Assembly (NCBI GenBank): GCA_002314635.1
Contig: DCGQ01000015.1
Coordinates: forward strand, 43,200-59,499
Direction: 5' to 3'
DNA from: Clostridiales bacterium UBA1774
Lineage (GTDB): Bacteria; Bacillota; Clostridia; Oscillospirales; Oscillospiraceae
Length of the DNA: 16,300 nt
The position numbers and the translations under genes were made by a program. A model generated the notes under the pieces. The model worked only from the letters and a program-made list of their open reading frames with translations, did not search any database and was not told the DNA's origin. The stretch's first letter is position 1; each line of letters begins with the position of its first letter. This document shows positions 1-9,200 of the stretch, in pieces.

Positions 1-295
1 CCACCACGGCAATGGCGGCAGCATCATGATCGAGGACAACGATTAAGGCAGGGACTTCCGTAATCCCTGCCTTGATTGCTGCGTGGAGGCGGCGGTGACC
101 GCTGACCACTTCATATTCGTTTTCGGTTCCTTCCACGGGTCTGACGATCAGCGGCGACATGATGCCGCTGTCCCGGATGCTCTCCACAAGAGCGTCCATT
201 TCCTCATTGTCCTGCACCTTGTAGGGGTGACCCTTAAACGAGTGCAGCGCCGTCACCGGCAGCGTTGCCGGTCTTGCTTCCATATTACAGTTCAT
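1..295 (-). CDS. ParB N-terminal domain protein (partial, runs off left edge)
   Basis: Only the first 98 codons are in the window. They contain a typical ParB/Srx-fold N-terminal domain: the segment starting HSFKGHPYKV, then DALVESIRDSG, then PLIVRPV, and the hallmark VVSGHRRLHAAIKAG motif (the GxRR-type nucleotide-binding box). ParB-family proteins bind DNA and use CTP; on plasmids and integrative elements they serve partition, or act as regulators close to mobilisation genes. The chosen ATG at 295-293 overlaps the relaxase stop as ATGA, and AAGGGAG lies 9 nt upstream, so translation is probably coupled to the relaxase frame. A second in-frame ATG lies at 283. The C-terminal DNA-binding part is outside the window, so it cannot be said whether this is a true partition protein or a short ParB-like regulator. 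Confidence 0.88.
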   Translation of the reverse strand, partial: MNCNMEARPATLPVTALHSFKGHPYKVQDNEEMDALVESIRDSGIMSPLIVRPVEGTENEYEVVSGHRRLHAAIKAGITEVPALIVVLDHDAAAIAVV

Positions 296-1373
296 CTTTC
301 ATAGCTCCCTTCCCGAATACGGTGGATCTCACGGCTTTCCAGTTCGTGTTCCAGTTTCAGCAGCTTGTAGAGGTGCGGGGATTTGTCCCGGATCCTCTTT
401 GCGTGTTTCACATCCTTTCGCAGCGGTTCGATTTCTTTGGTGATCTCCTTTCGCAGCATTTTGTTCTGTGCCAGTTCCTCCGGGGATTTTGGCCTGCGTA
501 TCCGATTGCTGAGCTTCTGACGCTCAGTTTCCAGTCTGGAAATCCGTTCTTCATTGGAGGCAATGTTCGTTTCCAGCTCTGCCATGGTCTGAATCTCATT
601 GTGAAACAGAAAGTTGTAATCATCGATGTAGTCCCGAATGTCCTTCTCCGCTGCCCGAAGCTCCGGGGAAAACAGAAGCACATCTGAGTTTTCTTCCATG
701 ATTTTGAACAGCATGATGAGCATATAAAAGAGCACATCCAGCAGCACGGTATAGGTACTGTGGCTGTGCTCGATTTCATAATCCAGTTCCCGTTCCAACT
801 GTGCCAGTAGGAACTTGTCCGGTTGACGAATGCGATGGTTGTCCCATTCGATGAAATACGGGTCATATTTCCGGTTCCGCTCCGTACAGGCGTTGATGCT
901 GTCATCGGTATAGCCAAGTCGTCCCAGACGGATGCCGCGCTCCCGGCTCGGTGCCTTGATGGTATCTCGATACGAATCGTACTCGTAGCCCATGTTCCGC
1001 AGCTGCTCCACAACATCCTTCCACCTGTGGGCATATTCCAACGCCTTGCCGTTTCCACGCCGATCTGATGTGCCTGCTCCGGCGTGACCTCGCGAACATC
1101 AAAGCTCTGATACCCGTGGTAGGCCACATTGGTGCCTCGCTCTCCGAAATGGCGCTTCACGGCAAGCATTTCTTCATACGCCGTGAACTTGCCGCAGTTG
1201 ATGCCGGTGACATACATTTTCCGATCTGTCTTGCTGTCGTTGCCGGCGTAACGTAGTGCGGCGTAAAGGTCATTGTCCACATATTCCTGCGGCGCGGTTT
1301 TGTCCGGGTTTTCGGCGTATTCAATGGCATTCTTCAAGCTGCCCTTGATGGGCCACAATCCCGTTGTTGCCAT
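292..1373 (-). pseudogene. Relaxase/mobilisation nuclease, internally deleted and frameshifted
   Basis: The start is ATG 1373-1371, overlapping the mobC stop as TGATG, with GGGAGG 7 nt upstream. The first ~108 residues (MATTGLWPIKGSL..., AIEYAENPDKT, DLYAALRYA, MYVTGINC, VAYHGYQSF, VTPEQAHQIGVETARR) match the N-terminus of MobA/VirD2-type (Pfam Relaxase) proteins common on Clostridia elements. The homologous reading then moves to another frame, LEYAHRWKDVVEQLRNMGYEY..., which stays open to the TGA at 292 and forms the usual coiled-coil-rich C-terminal region ending EGSYER. The two frames meet at about 1042-1050. In this family the tyrosine-bearing N-terminus is followed by a THxxxxxxHNH-like metal-binding histidine motif; no such motif is present in either frame. 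A functional enzyme would nick one DNA strand at oriT and pilot it into a recipient. This copy should not be catalytic. A sequencing or assembly error could explain the frame change but not the missing segment. Confidence 0.85.
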
Positions 1374-1792
1374 CAGATTGCCTCCCAATCGTCGGGGTTG
1401 TCGTAATAATCGTAGGGGTCAAATTCCAACAGTGCGTCATCGTCCCAATTGTTATTTAGAACAGCGCCCTTTGCTTTGGGTTTTCGCTGTTGCGACTTCG
1501 GCGCATATTCCGGGCGATCCTTTCCGGGGGCAATGATTTGCTCTGTGGTTTCCCGAATGAGCCGTAGGAGCGCATTGTGAAGCTCCGAAGAATACTCCTT
1601 TTCCAGCAGGTCTCCGGCGACCTCGCAGAAGCGCCAAAATGGTTCCTGCGGAATTGCCCTCGGTGCAAAACCAAGCTCCCTCTGGCGCAGATACTCGCTG
1701 GTGGAAAGACCGCACTTTGCGGCGATGCGGTCAATGGTCTCCTTTTCCTTCGGGGATACCCGGAGGTCGATGTGCGTTTTCTGTTCGTTCAT
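1373..1792 (-). CDS. mobC: MobC-like relaxosome accessory protein (ribbon-helix-helix)
   Basis: A 139-residue protein. Residues ~5-40 (KTHIDLRVSPKEKETI followed by AAKCGLSTSEYLRQREL) look like the ribbon-helix-helix DNA-binding fold of MobC-type plasmid mobilisation proteins, which bind oriT beside the nick and help the relaxase. The middle (FWRFCEVAGDLLEKEYSS, then LIRETTEQII) is helical. After a basic linker the tail is very acidic (DDDALLEFDPYDYYDN). The ATG at 1792 has GAGG at 1801-1798, 5 nt upstream; a longer GTG start at 1837 would begin inside the palindromic array and is less likely. The gene ends in a 1-nt overlap with the relaxase start, so the two form an operon. The frame is intact although the relaxase is not, so it could still bind its DNA site. 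Confidence 0.82.
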   Translation of the reverse strand: MNEQKTHIDLRVSPKEKETIDRIAAKCGLSTSEYLRQRELGFAPRAIPQEPFWRFCEVAGDLLEKEYSSELHNALLRLIRETTEQIIAPGKDRPEYAPKSQQRKPKAKGAVLNNNWDDDALLEFDPYDYYDNPDDWEAI

Positions 1793-1813
1793 GAATTCCT
1801 CGATTCTTTTGTT

Positions 1814-2128
1814 TGAAGTGGTGGTTAAAATGATCACGACCAGATTGGATTGGAGTAGTGGGTCCCATTTTGAGACCCACTACTTTCTTTCAGTGAAGAG
1901 GTGATGCACAAAATGAGCATCACCTACTTTGCCTGTTGAAGTGCAGTGGTAAGTACTCAAAATGAGTGCTTACCACTTTCATGGAATGAAGCAGCGATTG
2001 CCAAGGTGGCAACAGCCTCTTCCAATAATTGAAGTGGTAAGTGGTCAAAGTGACCACTTACCACAAGTCTTCTCCTCCTCTTTCATCGATTGAAGTAGGC
2101 GCGGCCAAAATGACTACACCTACTTCAA
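1814..2128. repeat. Array of seven spaced hairpin/palindrome units with shared loop core
   Basis: Seven palindromic units read along the plus strand: 1814-1844 (degenerate, core TTAAAATGA), 1854-1884 (11-bp perfect arms AGTAGTGGGTC), 1899-1925 (9-bp perfect arms AGGTGATGC), 1945-1977 (15-bp arms with one mismatch), 1998-2012 (6-bp arms TTGCCA), 2034-2064 (14-bp perfect arms GTGGTAAGTGGTCA) and 2090-2128 (10-bp perfect outer arms TTGAAGTAGG plus imperfect inner arms). Centres are about 40, 43, 49, 44, 44 and 60 nt apart. Most loops contain AAAATGA or AAAGTGA. Most units are preceded by TTGAAG or a one-base variant and followed by a CTTTC-like or TCTTC-like segment. Stem sequences differ between units, but each unit's two arms match each other. 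The position just upstream of mobC suggests oriT, iteron or operator function; none is proven. Confidence 0.85.
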
Positions 2129-2156
2129 CGGAATAAACCGTCCGTTCTGCCGGGGA

Positions 2157-2260
2157 TTGGGGGCGTAGCGCCCCAAAGAGGGCAGATGGGACATCTGCTG
2201 ATGGGGACTTCGGTACGAAGTCCCTGCTTGCTACTCCGTGAGACACGATTTCTCCACGGA
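2157..2260. repeat. Cluster of four consecutive hairpins, candidate oriT/control region
   Basis: Four inverted repeats follow one another. They are 2157-2176 (TTGGGG arms, with one bulged G before the short inner stem), 2182-2198 (perfect 7-bp arms GCAGATG, 3-nt loop), 2204-2224 (perfect 9-bp arms GGGACTTCG, 3-nt loop) and 2235-2260 (TCCGTG/CACGGA plus AGA/TCT with a bulge). None is followed by a convincing T-run, so they do not look like simple terminators. They lie between the truncated AAA ATPase gene and mobC, where mobilisable elements often carry oriT. No nick site can be assigned from sequence alone. Confidence 0.6.
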
Positions 2261-2265
2261 AGCGG

Positions 2266-2646
2266 TTAGACGTCTGAAAAAACCTTGAATTTTGCCGGAT
2301 TGATCTGTGTTTCCAGGCCGTTCCCGATCTGGGCACTGACCTGGGCGAAACGGAGATTATCCGGCGCTTCACCCGGCAGCTTGTACAGCCTGTCCTGAAT
2401 GCGGGGCAGGGTATCTTCCAGACAGAGGTACAGCACACCACATCTTATGGTGGACAGTCCCCATACCGGAAGTCCCTGCGCAACCTGCATTGCAAGCCAC
2501 AGCACCATCCAGCTTTTGCCGATCTTGCTGGCACCGCAGAGAAGGCTGATACCCTGTGGAATCAGGCCGTCCACAATGTACGACAGTTTCGGCAGTGGTG
2601 TGGACACCAGTGTATCGGCGTCCACGGTGACAAGTTTCTGACTCAA
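2266..2646 (-). CDS. RepA-like AAA ATPase, C-terminally truncated
   Basis: A 126-residue reading frame beginning SQKLVTVDADTL after the start codon, then PLPKLSYIVDGLIPQG and the Walker A loop CGASKIGKSWM (GxxxxGKS) at about residues 36-45. It continues LAMQVAQGLPVWG and VLYLCLEDTLPRIQDRL. This matches the N-terminal half of AAA_25/RepA-type helicase-like ATPases found in Clostridia mobile elements, which load at or unwind a replication origin. The family normally continues past GNGLETQI to a Walker B strand and is over twice as long; here it ends after an unrelated tail at a TAA (2268-2266), directly before the hairpin cluster. The start is probably TTG at 2646 with AGGAGA 9 nt upstream; a GTG at 2703 would give an unlikely N-terminal extension. 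Without Walker B it is unlikely to be an active ATPase, so this may be a 3'-truncated pseudogene. Confidence 0.72.
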   Translation of the reverse strand: MSQKLVTVDADTLVSTPLPKLSYIVDGLIPQGISLLCGASKIGKSWMVLWLAMQVAQGLPVWGLSTIRCGVLYLCLEDTLPRIQDRLYKLPGEAPDNLRFAQVSAQIGNGLETQINPAKFKVFSDV

Positions 2647-2781
2647 ATGGCGATTTCTCCTTTCCTCGGCAGGGTAAGACGGAAGAACAGCAAAAGTAAT
2701 CACAATCTTTTGCTGTCCCTCTATCTACAGACAAGGTCAGAACGGCGAAATATTCCATGGATTCCGAAAAAATCAAAAAAA

Positions 2782-2821
2782 TTTTTTCGGGCAGCATCCC
2801 AATCGATGCTGCCCGAAAAAA
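2782..2821. terminator. Strong bidirectional Rho-independent terminator
   Basis: A perfect 17-bp inverted repeat (arms TTTTTTCGGGCAGCATC and its complement) encloses a 6-nt loop. Read on the minus strand, the stem runs into an extra T-tract (plus-strand A-run 2774-2781), which fits termination of the helix-turn-helix remnant whose stop codon starts 1 nt away. The A/T-rich ends make it usable in both directions. Confidence 0.85.
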
Positions 2822-3031
2822 CTATGCCTGACTATCGTCCAAAAACGTATCCAACTGACTTCGCATGGATTTCAGATGCTTTGCCACGGTGGCCTGACTT
2901 TTATATCCCAGCATCCGGGCAATCTCTTCCTGCTTGTACCCGGCTTCACAAAGAGCGAAAATCCGTGCATCTAATACCGCAAATGAATTATAATTAGATA
3001 TTTGCCTCTTGAACTGCGGCCAGCGTCTATG
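2822..3031 (-). pseudogene. Helix-turn-helix protein remnant lacking its N-terminus
   Basis: An open frame of 69 codons ends at TAG 2824-2822. Its C-terminal half contains a clear helix-turn-helix: ARIFALCEAGYKQEEIARML, then GYKSQATVAKHLKSM, ending FLDDSQA. This resembles the DNA-binding half of sigma-70 region 4-like or LuxR-like small regulators on Clostridia elements. The frame is closed upstream by a stop (3034-3032), and there is no ATG, GTG or TTG with a ribosome-binding site before the conserved part; the first residues read HRRWPQFKR. It therefore looks like the tail of a regulator whose start was lost, perhaps when the region carrying the giant surface gene was joined on. The strong terminator immediately downstream supports its having been a real transcription unit. 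A start outside the usual codons cannot be excluded. Confidence 0.6.
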
Positions 3032-3192
3032 TTAGAATCAAAAAAAGAGTATATGGTGCTTTTATGAGTATATTGTTGTTGCGATAACTGCATTATCCCA
3101 TAAAGTGAAGCGATATGCTTATTTTATTAAAACGGTGTAAATGATGGGATGTTTCCTTTTACCTACCATCGAAGAAATAGTAAATTACATTT
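3032..3192. promoter_or_regulatory. Upstream region of the giant surface-protein gene
   Basis: This A/T-rich stretch separates the helix-turn-helix remnant from the giant gene and must hold or lie just below its promoter. A weak sigma-70 candidate is TTGTTG (3076-3081), a 17-nt spacer and CATAAA (3099-3104). A perfect TATAAT lies further upstream at 2989-2994 but lacks a matching -35 box. A 7-bp inverted repeat (ATCCCAT near 3094, ATGGGAT near 3143) is too short to call an operator. No RNA gene or riboswitch was recognised. Confidence 0.3.
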
Positions 3193-3198
3193 AGGAGG
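3193..3198 (+). promoter_or_regulatory. Ribosome-binding site of the giant gene
   Basis: A perfect AGGAGG lies 6 nt before the ATG at 3205 and fixes the start of the 4171-residue reading frame directly in front of the signal peptide. Confidence 0.9.
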
Positions 3199-3204
3199 AC
3201 AGAT

Positions 3205-6200
3205 ATGAAAAAGTGTATCAGTATCCTGCTTTCACTGGTCATGCTTTTTTCGCTTCTGCCAGTATCCGCCTTTGCCGAAGCACAGTATTCGGACACAACC
3301 GGAAGCTGGGCTGAGGCTGCCATCACCCGATGGAGCGAATATGGCATTATCGAAGGCTATGACGGAGAATTTCACCCGGAAGGCACCCTGACAAGGGCGC
3401 AGATGGCTGCCATTCTCAGCCGTCTGCTGGCGTTGCCGGAAGCGGACAGTGCAGGCTTCTCCGATGTGAAGAGAACGGAATGGTTTGCTCCGTATATCGA
3501 CCGCTGCTTTGCTGCGGGCATTATGCTGGGCAGCTACGGAAAGGCCATGCCCAACGCCCCAATTACAAGAGAACAGGCTATCGTCATGCTGGCTCGTGCT
3601 TTCGGCATGACCCCGGTGGAAAACCCTGATCTGGGCGGGTACACAGATGAAGCCGATGTCAGTGACTGGGCAAAAGGCTATGTCGCCGCCATGGCGCAAG
3701 CCGGAATCATCAAGGGCACCACGGATACCACCGTATCTCCAAAGGCCAACATCGACCGGGCTTCCACGGTGACAATCCTTGATCGTGCCATCGGTACTTA
3801 TGTCAATACAGAAGGCGCCGAGGTGGAAGCAGCGGAGACCGGCCTCATTCTCATCGCAGCAAATCAGGTAAAGGTTACGGGTGCAGTGGCTGGAACGGTC
3901 ATCATCGTCAGTGCCGCCGCTGCCGATGTAACTGTAAACGGTGTTGCCATCCCTGCCGGAACCTCCGCCATCGCTGCGGAGGAAAAATCTGAAAGTGAAG
4001 AAACCCAGAATCAGGGCGGCAATACCAGTGGAGGAACCGGTGGAAATAATGACAATCCCGGCGGCTATATCCCGCCTACACAGGTAGCCACTACCTCTCT
4101 CACCGTTTCTGCGCCCGCAGCTTCCCTGCTGGCAGGCAGCGGCTATGGTGCGCTCCAAATCACTCGAAATGCAGGTGCCAACGATGCGGTCACATGGGAG
4201 AGCAGTGACAGTTCCATTGTGACAGTGGATGCAGACGGCAGCCTTCATGCCCTGCAAGCAGGCTCCGTTACCATTTTTGCCGAGGCCAATAATGTGGTCG
4301 GCTCCGCCGCTGTCTATGTGGTGAATCCCACCGCAGCGGAGTATACCATCACCGAATCCGGTACGGTTATAGAAAATTGCAGCTTTGACACGCTGACCAT
4401 CGACAAAAGCGTGGGCGATGGAGATGTCTCCCTTGTGAATGTGGTAGTCGGAAAACTGCTAATAAACGGCGGCGGTCCTCACAGTGTGACGATTGACGGC
4501 GGCTCCGTTGATGAAGTCGTAGTGGATTCGGACACCGGCACTCGTATTGCAATGGGTGACGACACCGCCATCGGCAGTGTGGAAATCAAAGAGACTACCA
4601 CCAACGGCATTACGCTGGAAACCACTCCCGGTTCCTCCCCCACCGTGGGCGAGGTATCAGCTGCTGCCCCTTTATCTATTAAAAACACAGAGGTCAGCAG
4701 CGTCACCACATCTTCCACTCTGAATCTGAACGGTTCCAGCGTTGAAGTGCTGGAAACCACTGGTAACGCAGGTGCATCCGTTACGGTAAATGACACCACT
4801 CTGAATAAAGTAGAGGCTGGTGCTTCCAGCACCACCATCAGCGGCAACTCTCAGGTTCCCAAGGTGGAGACCAGCGGCAGTCTGACCACCAATGTGCCGG
4901 TGGGCGAGATCAATGCCAGCGGCAGTGCGGTCATCGTGGCCAACAGCGAGGTCAGCAATGTGACCGGCAGTGCCGAGAGCATCACCCTGTCCGACAGTGG
5001 CAACACCGCTGTCACCGCCGATGCGGCCAGCGTCAGTGTGTCCGGTGAAAGTGAACCGGTCATCTCCGGCAGCGTGCAGAATGTATCCGTAGAGGCCAAT
5101 GAAGAAGGCAGTAGCGGCGTGACCATCACCTCCGGTAGTCCTACCGTTACCACCTCCGGTTCCGGCTCCGTGGGCAAGGTCAATGTGGGCGGTGACGCAC
5201 AACCCACTATCAATGCGGAAGCCAAGGTAGACACCGTCAGCGTGTCCGATTCTGCCTCTACCACCGTAACCGGTACAACGGGCACCATCGTCAGCGATTC
5301 CACCGGTGAGGTAAACGCTTCTGACGCCAGTGCCCAGCAGGTTTTGGCTACGGATGCCAGCAAGGTTGCCTCGTCTCAAACGGTAGAGACCGTTAGCGTA
5401 ACACTGGAAAGCATTGCCGTCACCTCTCTGCCTGTCAAGACGGAGTACGCCGTGGGCGGCACGCTGGACACCGCCGGTCTTGTTGTCAACGGTTATTACA
5501 CCATTTCCGGCTTTGACGGCGTGGTAAACAAGGCCGTCACTGCCTACACTTGCTCTCCGCTGGATTCTGGCACCGCCGGGGAAAAGACCATTACCGTGAC
5601 ATCTGCGGGCAAGGAAACTGCATTCACCGTCACCGTGGCGGAAAAGACCGTGGAGAAGATCACCGTATCCACGCTGCCCTCCGTCAAAACCTATGATCTT
5701 TCTAACGGAACGCCTACGCTGACGGTGAGCGGCGGCAAGCTCACCGTCAGCTATACCAGAAGCACGCTTTATCCCAGCGAAACCGTGGAGCTTACCACGG
5801 ATATGTGCAGCGGTTTTACCGCAGCAGAGGGTTTGCAGACTGTTACCGTCACCTATGCAGGCAAGACTGCAGCCTACTCCGTGAAGGTCATCGATAGTGC
5901 GAAGGACTCGTTCACGCTGGAAAAAGCCGATGCCAAAGCTGCTTTCAGCAGCTTTGTGACAGACCTGCTTTTAAACAACATCTATTCTGAAAACGGTAAG
6001 ACTGCCGTGAAGGCCGCAAGGGATAACGGCCTTGCCGCCATTGATTCTCTGACTTACCCTGCCGACAAATCCCGTGTTGCTTCCGTATTGGATGAAGAAA
6101 AAGTGAAGATGGAAGCTGTAAAAACGCAGGACGGCGAATGGACTGCCGCTGCTGATGATTTCAAAACCGCACACAGCGCCATCCTCGCAAAAACCGTAAC

Positions 6201-9200
6201 GGATGTGGAAATTTCGGACAAGGCAGCCGTTTCCGCTGCACGAAGCGCCTATGCGCTGCTGGAATCCGGCGCACAGGCCAAGCTGACCAAACAGGCAAAT
6301 CTGCTTGACAATCTGAATAGCCGAATCGCCAATCTGGAAGCCTCTCAGACACTGGATGAGGCCAAGGATACGGCAAAGGCCACCTTGGACAAGGCGCTGA
6401 CCGGATATCAGAGCGGCTACACGAAAAATTACAGCACCATTTCCGCTGCTAAGGCCGATGGCAACAGCGCAATTGATGCTGCGGAGACCGTTTCTGCTGT
6501 TAGCGCAGCGCTGGACAATGCTCTGGCGGCTATGACTGCCTGCAAGAGCGATGCCGTTCTGCTGAATGAAGCCAGAACGGTCGCCATCGATGTTGTTAAT
6601 GGTTATATGCCTTCTGGAAAGCATCTCAGCGATTATAATGCCAACGGGAAGTCGCAACTCAGCGACCTTCGTTCTGATGCTGTGGCTGCCATCAACACCG
6701 CTGCCGATGATACTGCCGTGACTGCGGCTCTAAATGACGCCAAAACCGCCATGGACGCAGTCAAGACCGATGCGGAGATGAAGGCAGAAGCTATCGCAAA
6801 AGCCAAGGCCGATGCCAAGGCCACACTGAATGCCTACGGCAACCCGGACGATTACCGTGCTACTCAGAAAACGGAGCTGATTGCCGCACGTTCTCAGGGC
6901 TGCACCGCCATTGACGCTGCCGCCGATTCCACCGCCGTTACCAGGGCGCTGAACGATGCCAAGGCCATTATTGATGCAATTAAAAAGGATACACAGCTTA
7001 CCGCCGAGGAACTGGTCACGGCTAAGACCGATGCCAAAGACACGCTGAACACCTACGGTAACCCGGATGATTACCGTGCTGCTCAGAAGACCGAACTGAC
7101 TGCCGCACGCTCTCAGGGCTGCACCGCCATTGACGCTGCCGCCGATTCCGCCACCGTTACCAAGGCGTTGAACGATGCCAAGGCTGTCATTGATGCGATT
7201 AAGAAGGATTCCCAGTTCACTACTGTTGAACTAACCGACGCCAAGACCCTTGTGGAATCGGCCGCCTTTGCCGCTGTGACCTGCTCCGCAGTGAATACCG
7301 AATCCGCTGCCATGAATCATGTGCTTGGCATTGCCCGGACTGCCGTGAACGACAGCAGCATTACGGTCACGGTGAACAAGGTCGGCTTTATTGCCGGTGT
7401 GAATTGCTCCACGCAGGCAGAGGGCAGCGACGGTACTTATACGTTCACGGTTTCCCTGTCCAGAGGAAGTGTTTCCGTTACCACAGGAACGCTCGCCCTG
7501 AGTATCGACGGTGTCCGGCATGACTACACCGCCACCGTCACCGCCCCCACCTGCACCGAGGACGGCTATACCACCCACACCTGCAAGCACTGCGACAGCA
7601 GCTACCAGGATACCCCCGTCAGCAAGCTGAACCACGATTACAAGGCAAGCTATGTGTGGAGCGCTGCTGAAAACGGCTATTCCTGCACGGGTACTGCGAT
7701 CTGCCAGAACAACGGCGGCCATGCTGTCACCGAAACGGCAGTAGTAAGCTATGCTGTCATTACCGCTCCCGGCTGTACCACCGTGGGTGAAGGCAAATAC
7801 ACCGCCAGTTTCTCTGATTCTGTTTTCTCCAACCAGACGAAGACCGTAGAGTTGGCCGCCACCGGACACAGCTATGCTTCAGAATGGAGTAAGGATGCAG
7901 ATTACCACTGGCATGCTGCCACCTGCGCTCACTCCAGTGAAGTCAACGACAAGGCCGCACACAACTGGAGCGTTACGGAAAATGGCACCCAGCGGCTCTA
8001 TACCTGCACGGTCTGCGGCCAGACGAAGACGGAGGATGTTCCATTCCAAGTGAACGGAACCGCCTATCCCACGCTGGAAACCGCCATTACCGCCGCTTCC
8101 ACTGCGGGCAAGAGCCAGATCACAGTGGGCGAAGTTAGCTATCAGCTGTATCCCAACATTGAGTTGTACGGTTCCTATACCACTGATACATTGACGCTGC
8201 CGACCGGACAGCATCTGGTAGTCAAAAACGGCGGAAGTCTAACCGCTGCCACCCTGAATCTGGGCAGAAGCTCTTCTGCGGAAGACCTGAATGACGCAGG
8301 CGCTGTATGGATTCAGGCAGGAGCCAGTGTGAACTGCGGCTCTGTCCAGTATACCGGAGAGGGCGGCGTGTTTGTCATCGGCAGCACCGCTGCGGATAAC
8401 CACATCGAACTGCTGGGTCTGGTTTCTACCAACACCGATACCACTGGAAAGATCAACATCGTTACCATTGGCGAAGTGCGGGCAGAAAAGGCTCTGACCG
8501 TTTCCGATACGGCAGTGGACACCCTGCTGAATATGGGCAGTCTGACCGCTGCGGCGAAGCTAACGGCAAACAGCACCTTCCTGAACTTCGGCAGCTTCAC
8601 CGCCGAGGGCAGCGGCGCTTTGATTCTGAACGGGAAATTCCATAACATTGACGGCACCTACGGTCCATTTGCCTTCGGCTATGCGGATCAGGGTGGAAAA
8701 GAAAAGGCCGAAGTCCATGCCACGCTGGAAGCGGCACTGGCTGCCGCACAGGCTGCGGGTCCAAAGGACGAATTTGATAACTATCCAACCGTTGAGATTA
8801 CCGGCGCATACACTGCTTCCGACCTGACGCTGGATAAATATCAGCAGATTGATGTGCTTTCCGGCGGCAGTCTGACCATTACAGGTGATCTGACATTGGC
8901 TACCAGCAGCTATAACGGAAAGATGGTGGATGCGGGCAGCATCACCGTATACGGTGGCGGCGCTCTTAACTATGGCGGCATCCGGTACACCGGCACGGAC
9001 GGGGTATTCTCCTTCGACCAGTTTGACGGAAACGAGGACGCTTACCTTCGGCTTTCCGGTCTGCCCAAGGATTGTGCGGATCTCCAGCACCCCACCGGCA
9101 TTTTCCTGTTCATTCAGGGCAGTATGACGCTGAACAACGGCAAAGCCTACACAATCACCTCTGCGCTGGATAACTTTATCGTTTCTACGGACAGCGTCCT

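Noticed and set aside
408..1041. Downstream part of the relaxase N-terminal frame as real protein
   Set aside because: After the junction near 1045 this frame turns into a Trp/Cys/Arg-rich sequence without relaxase similarity, while the alternative frame carries the family C-terminus.
1814..2128. CRISPR array
   Set aside because: Spacing near 44 nt is suggestive, but there is no constant repeat and the variable parts are themselves palindromic. No cas gene is nearby.
2058..2441. 127-codon minus-strand frame running through the hairpin clusters
   Set aside because: It overlaps the AAA ATPase frame out of phase and then crosses palindromic DNA. Its translation shows no domain, so the hairpins are better explained as non-coding structure.
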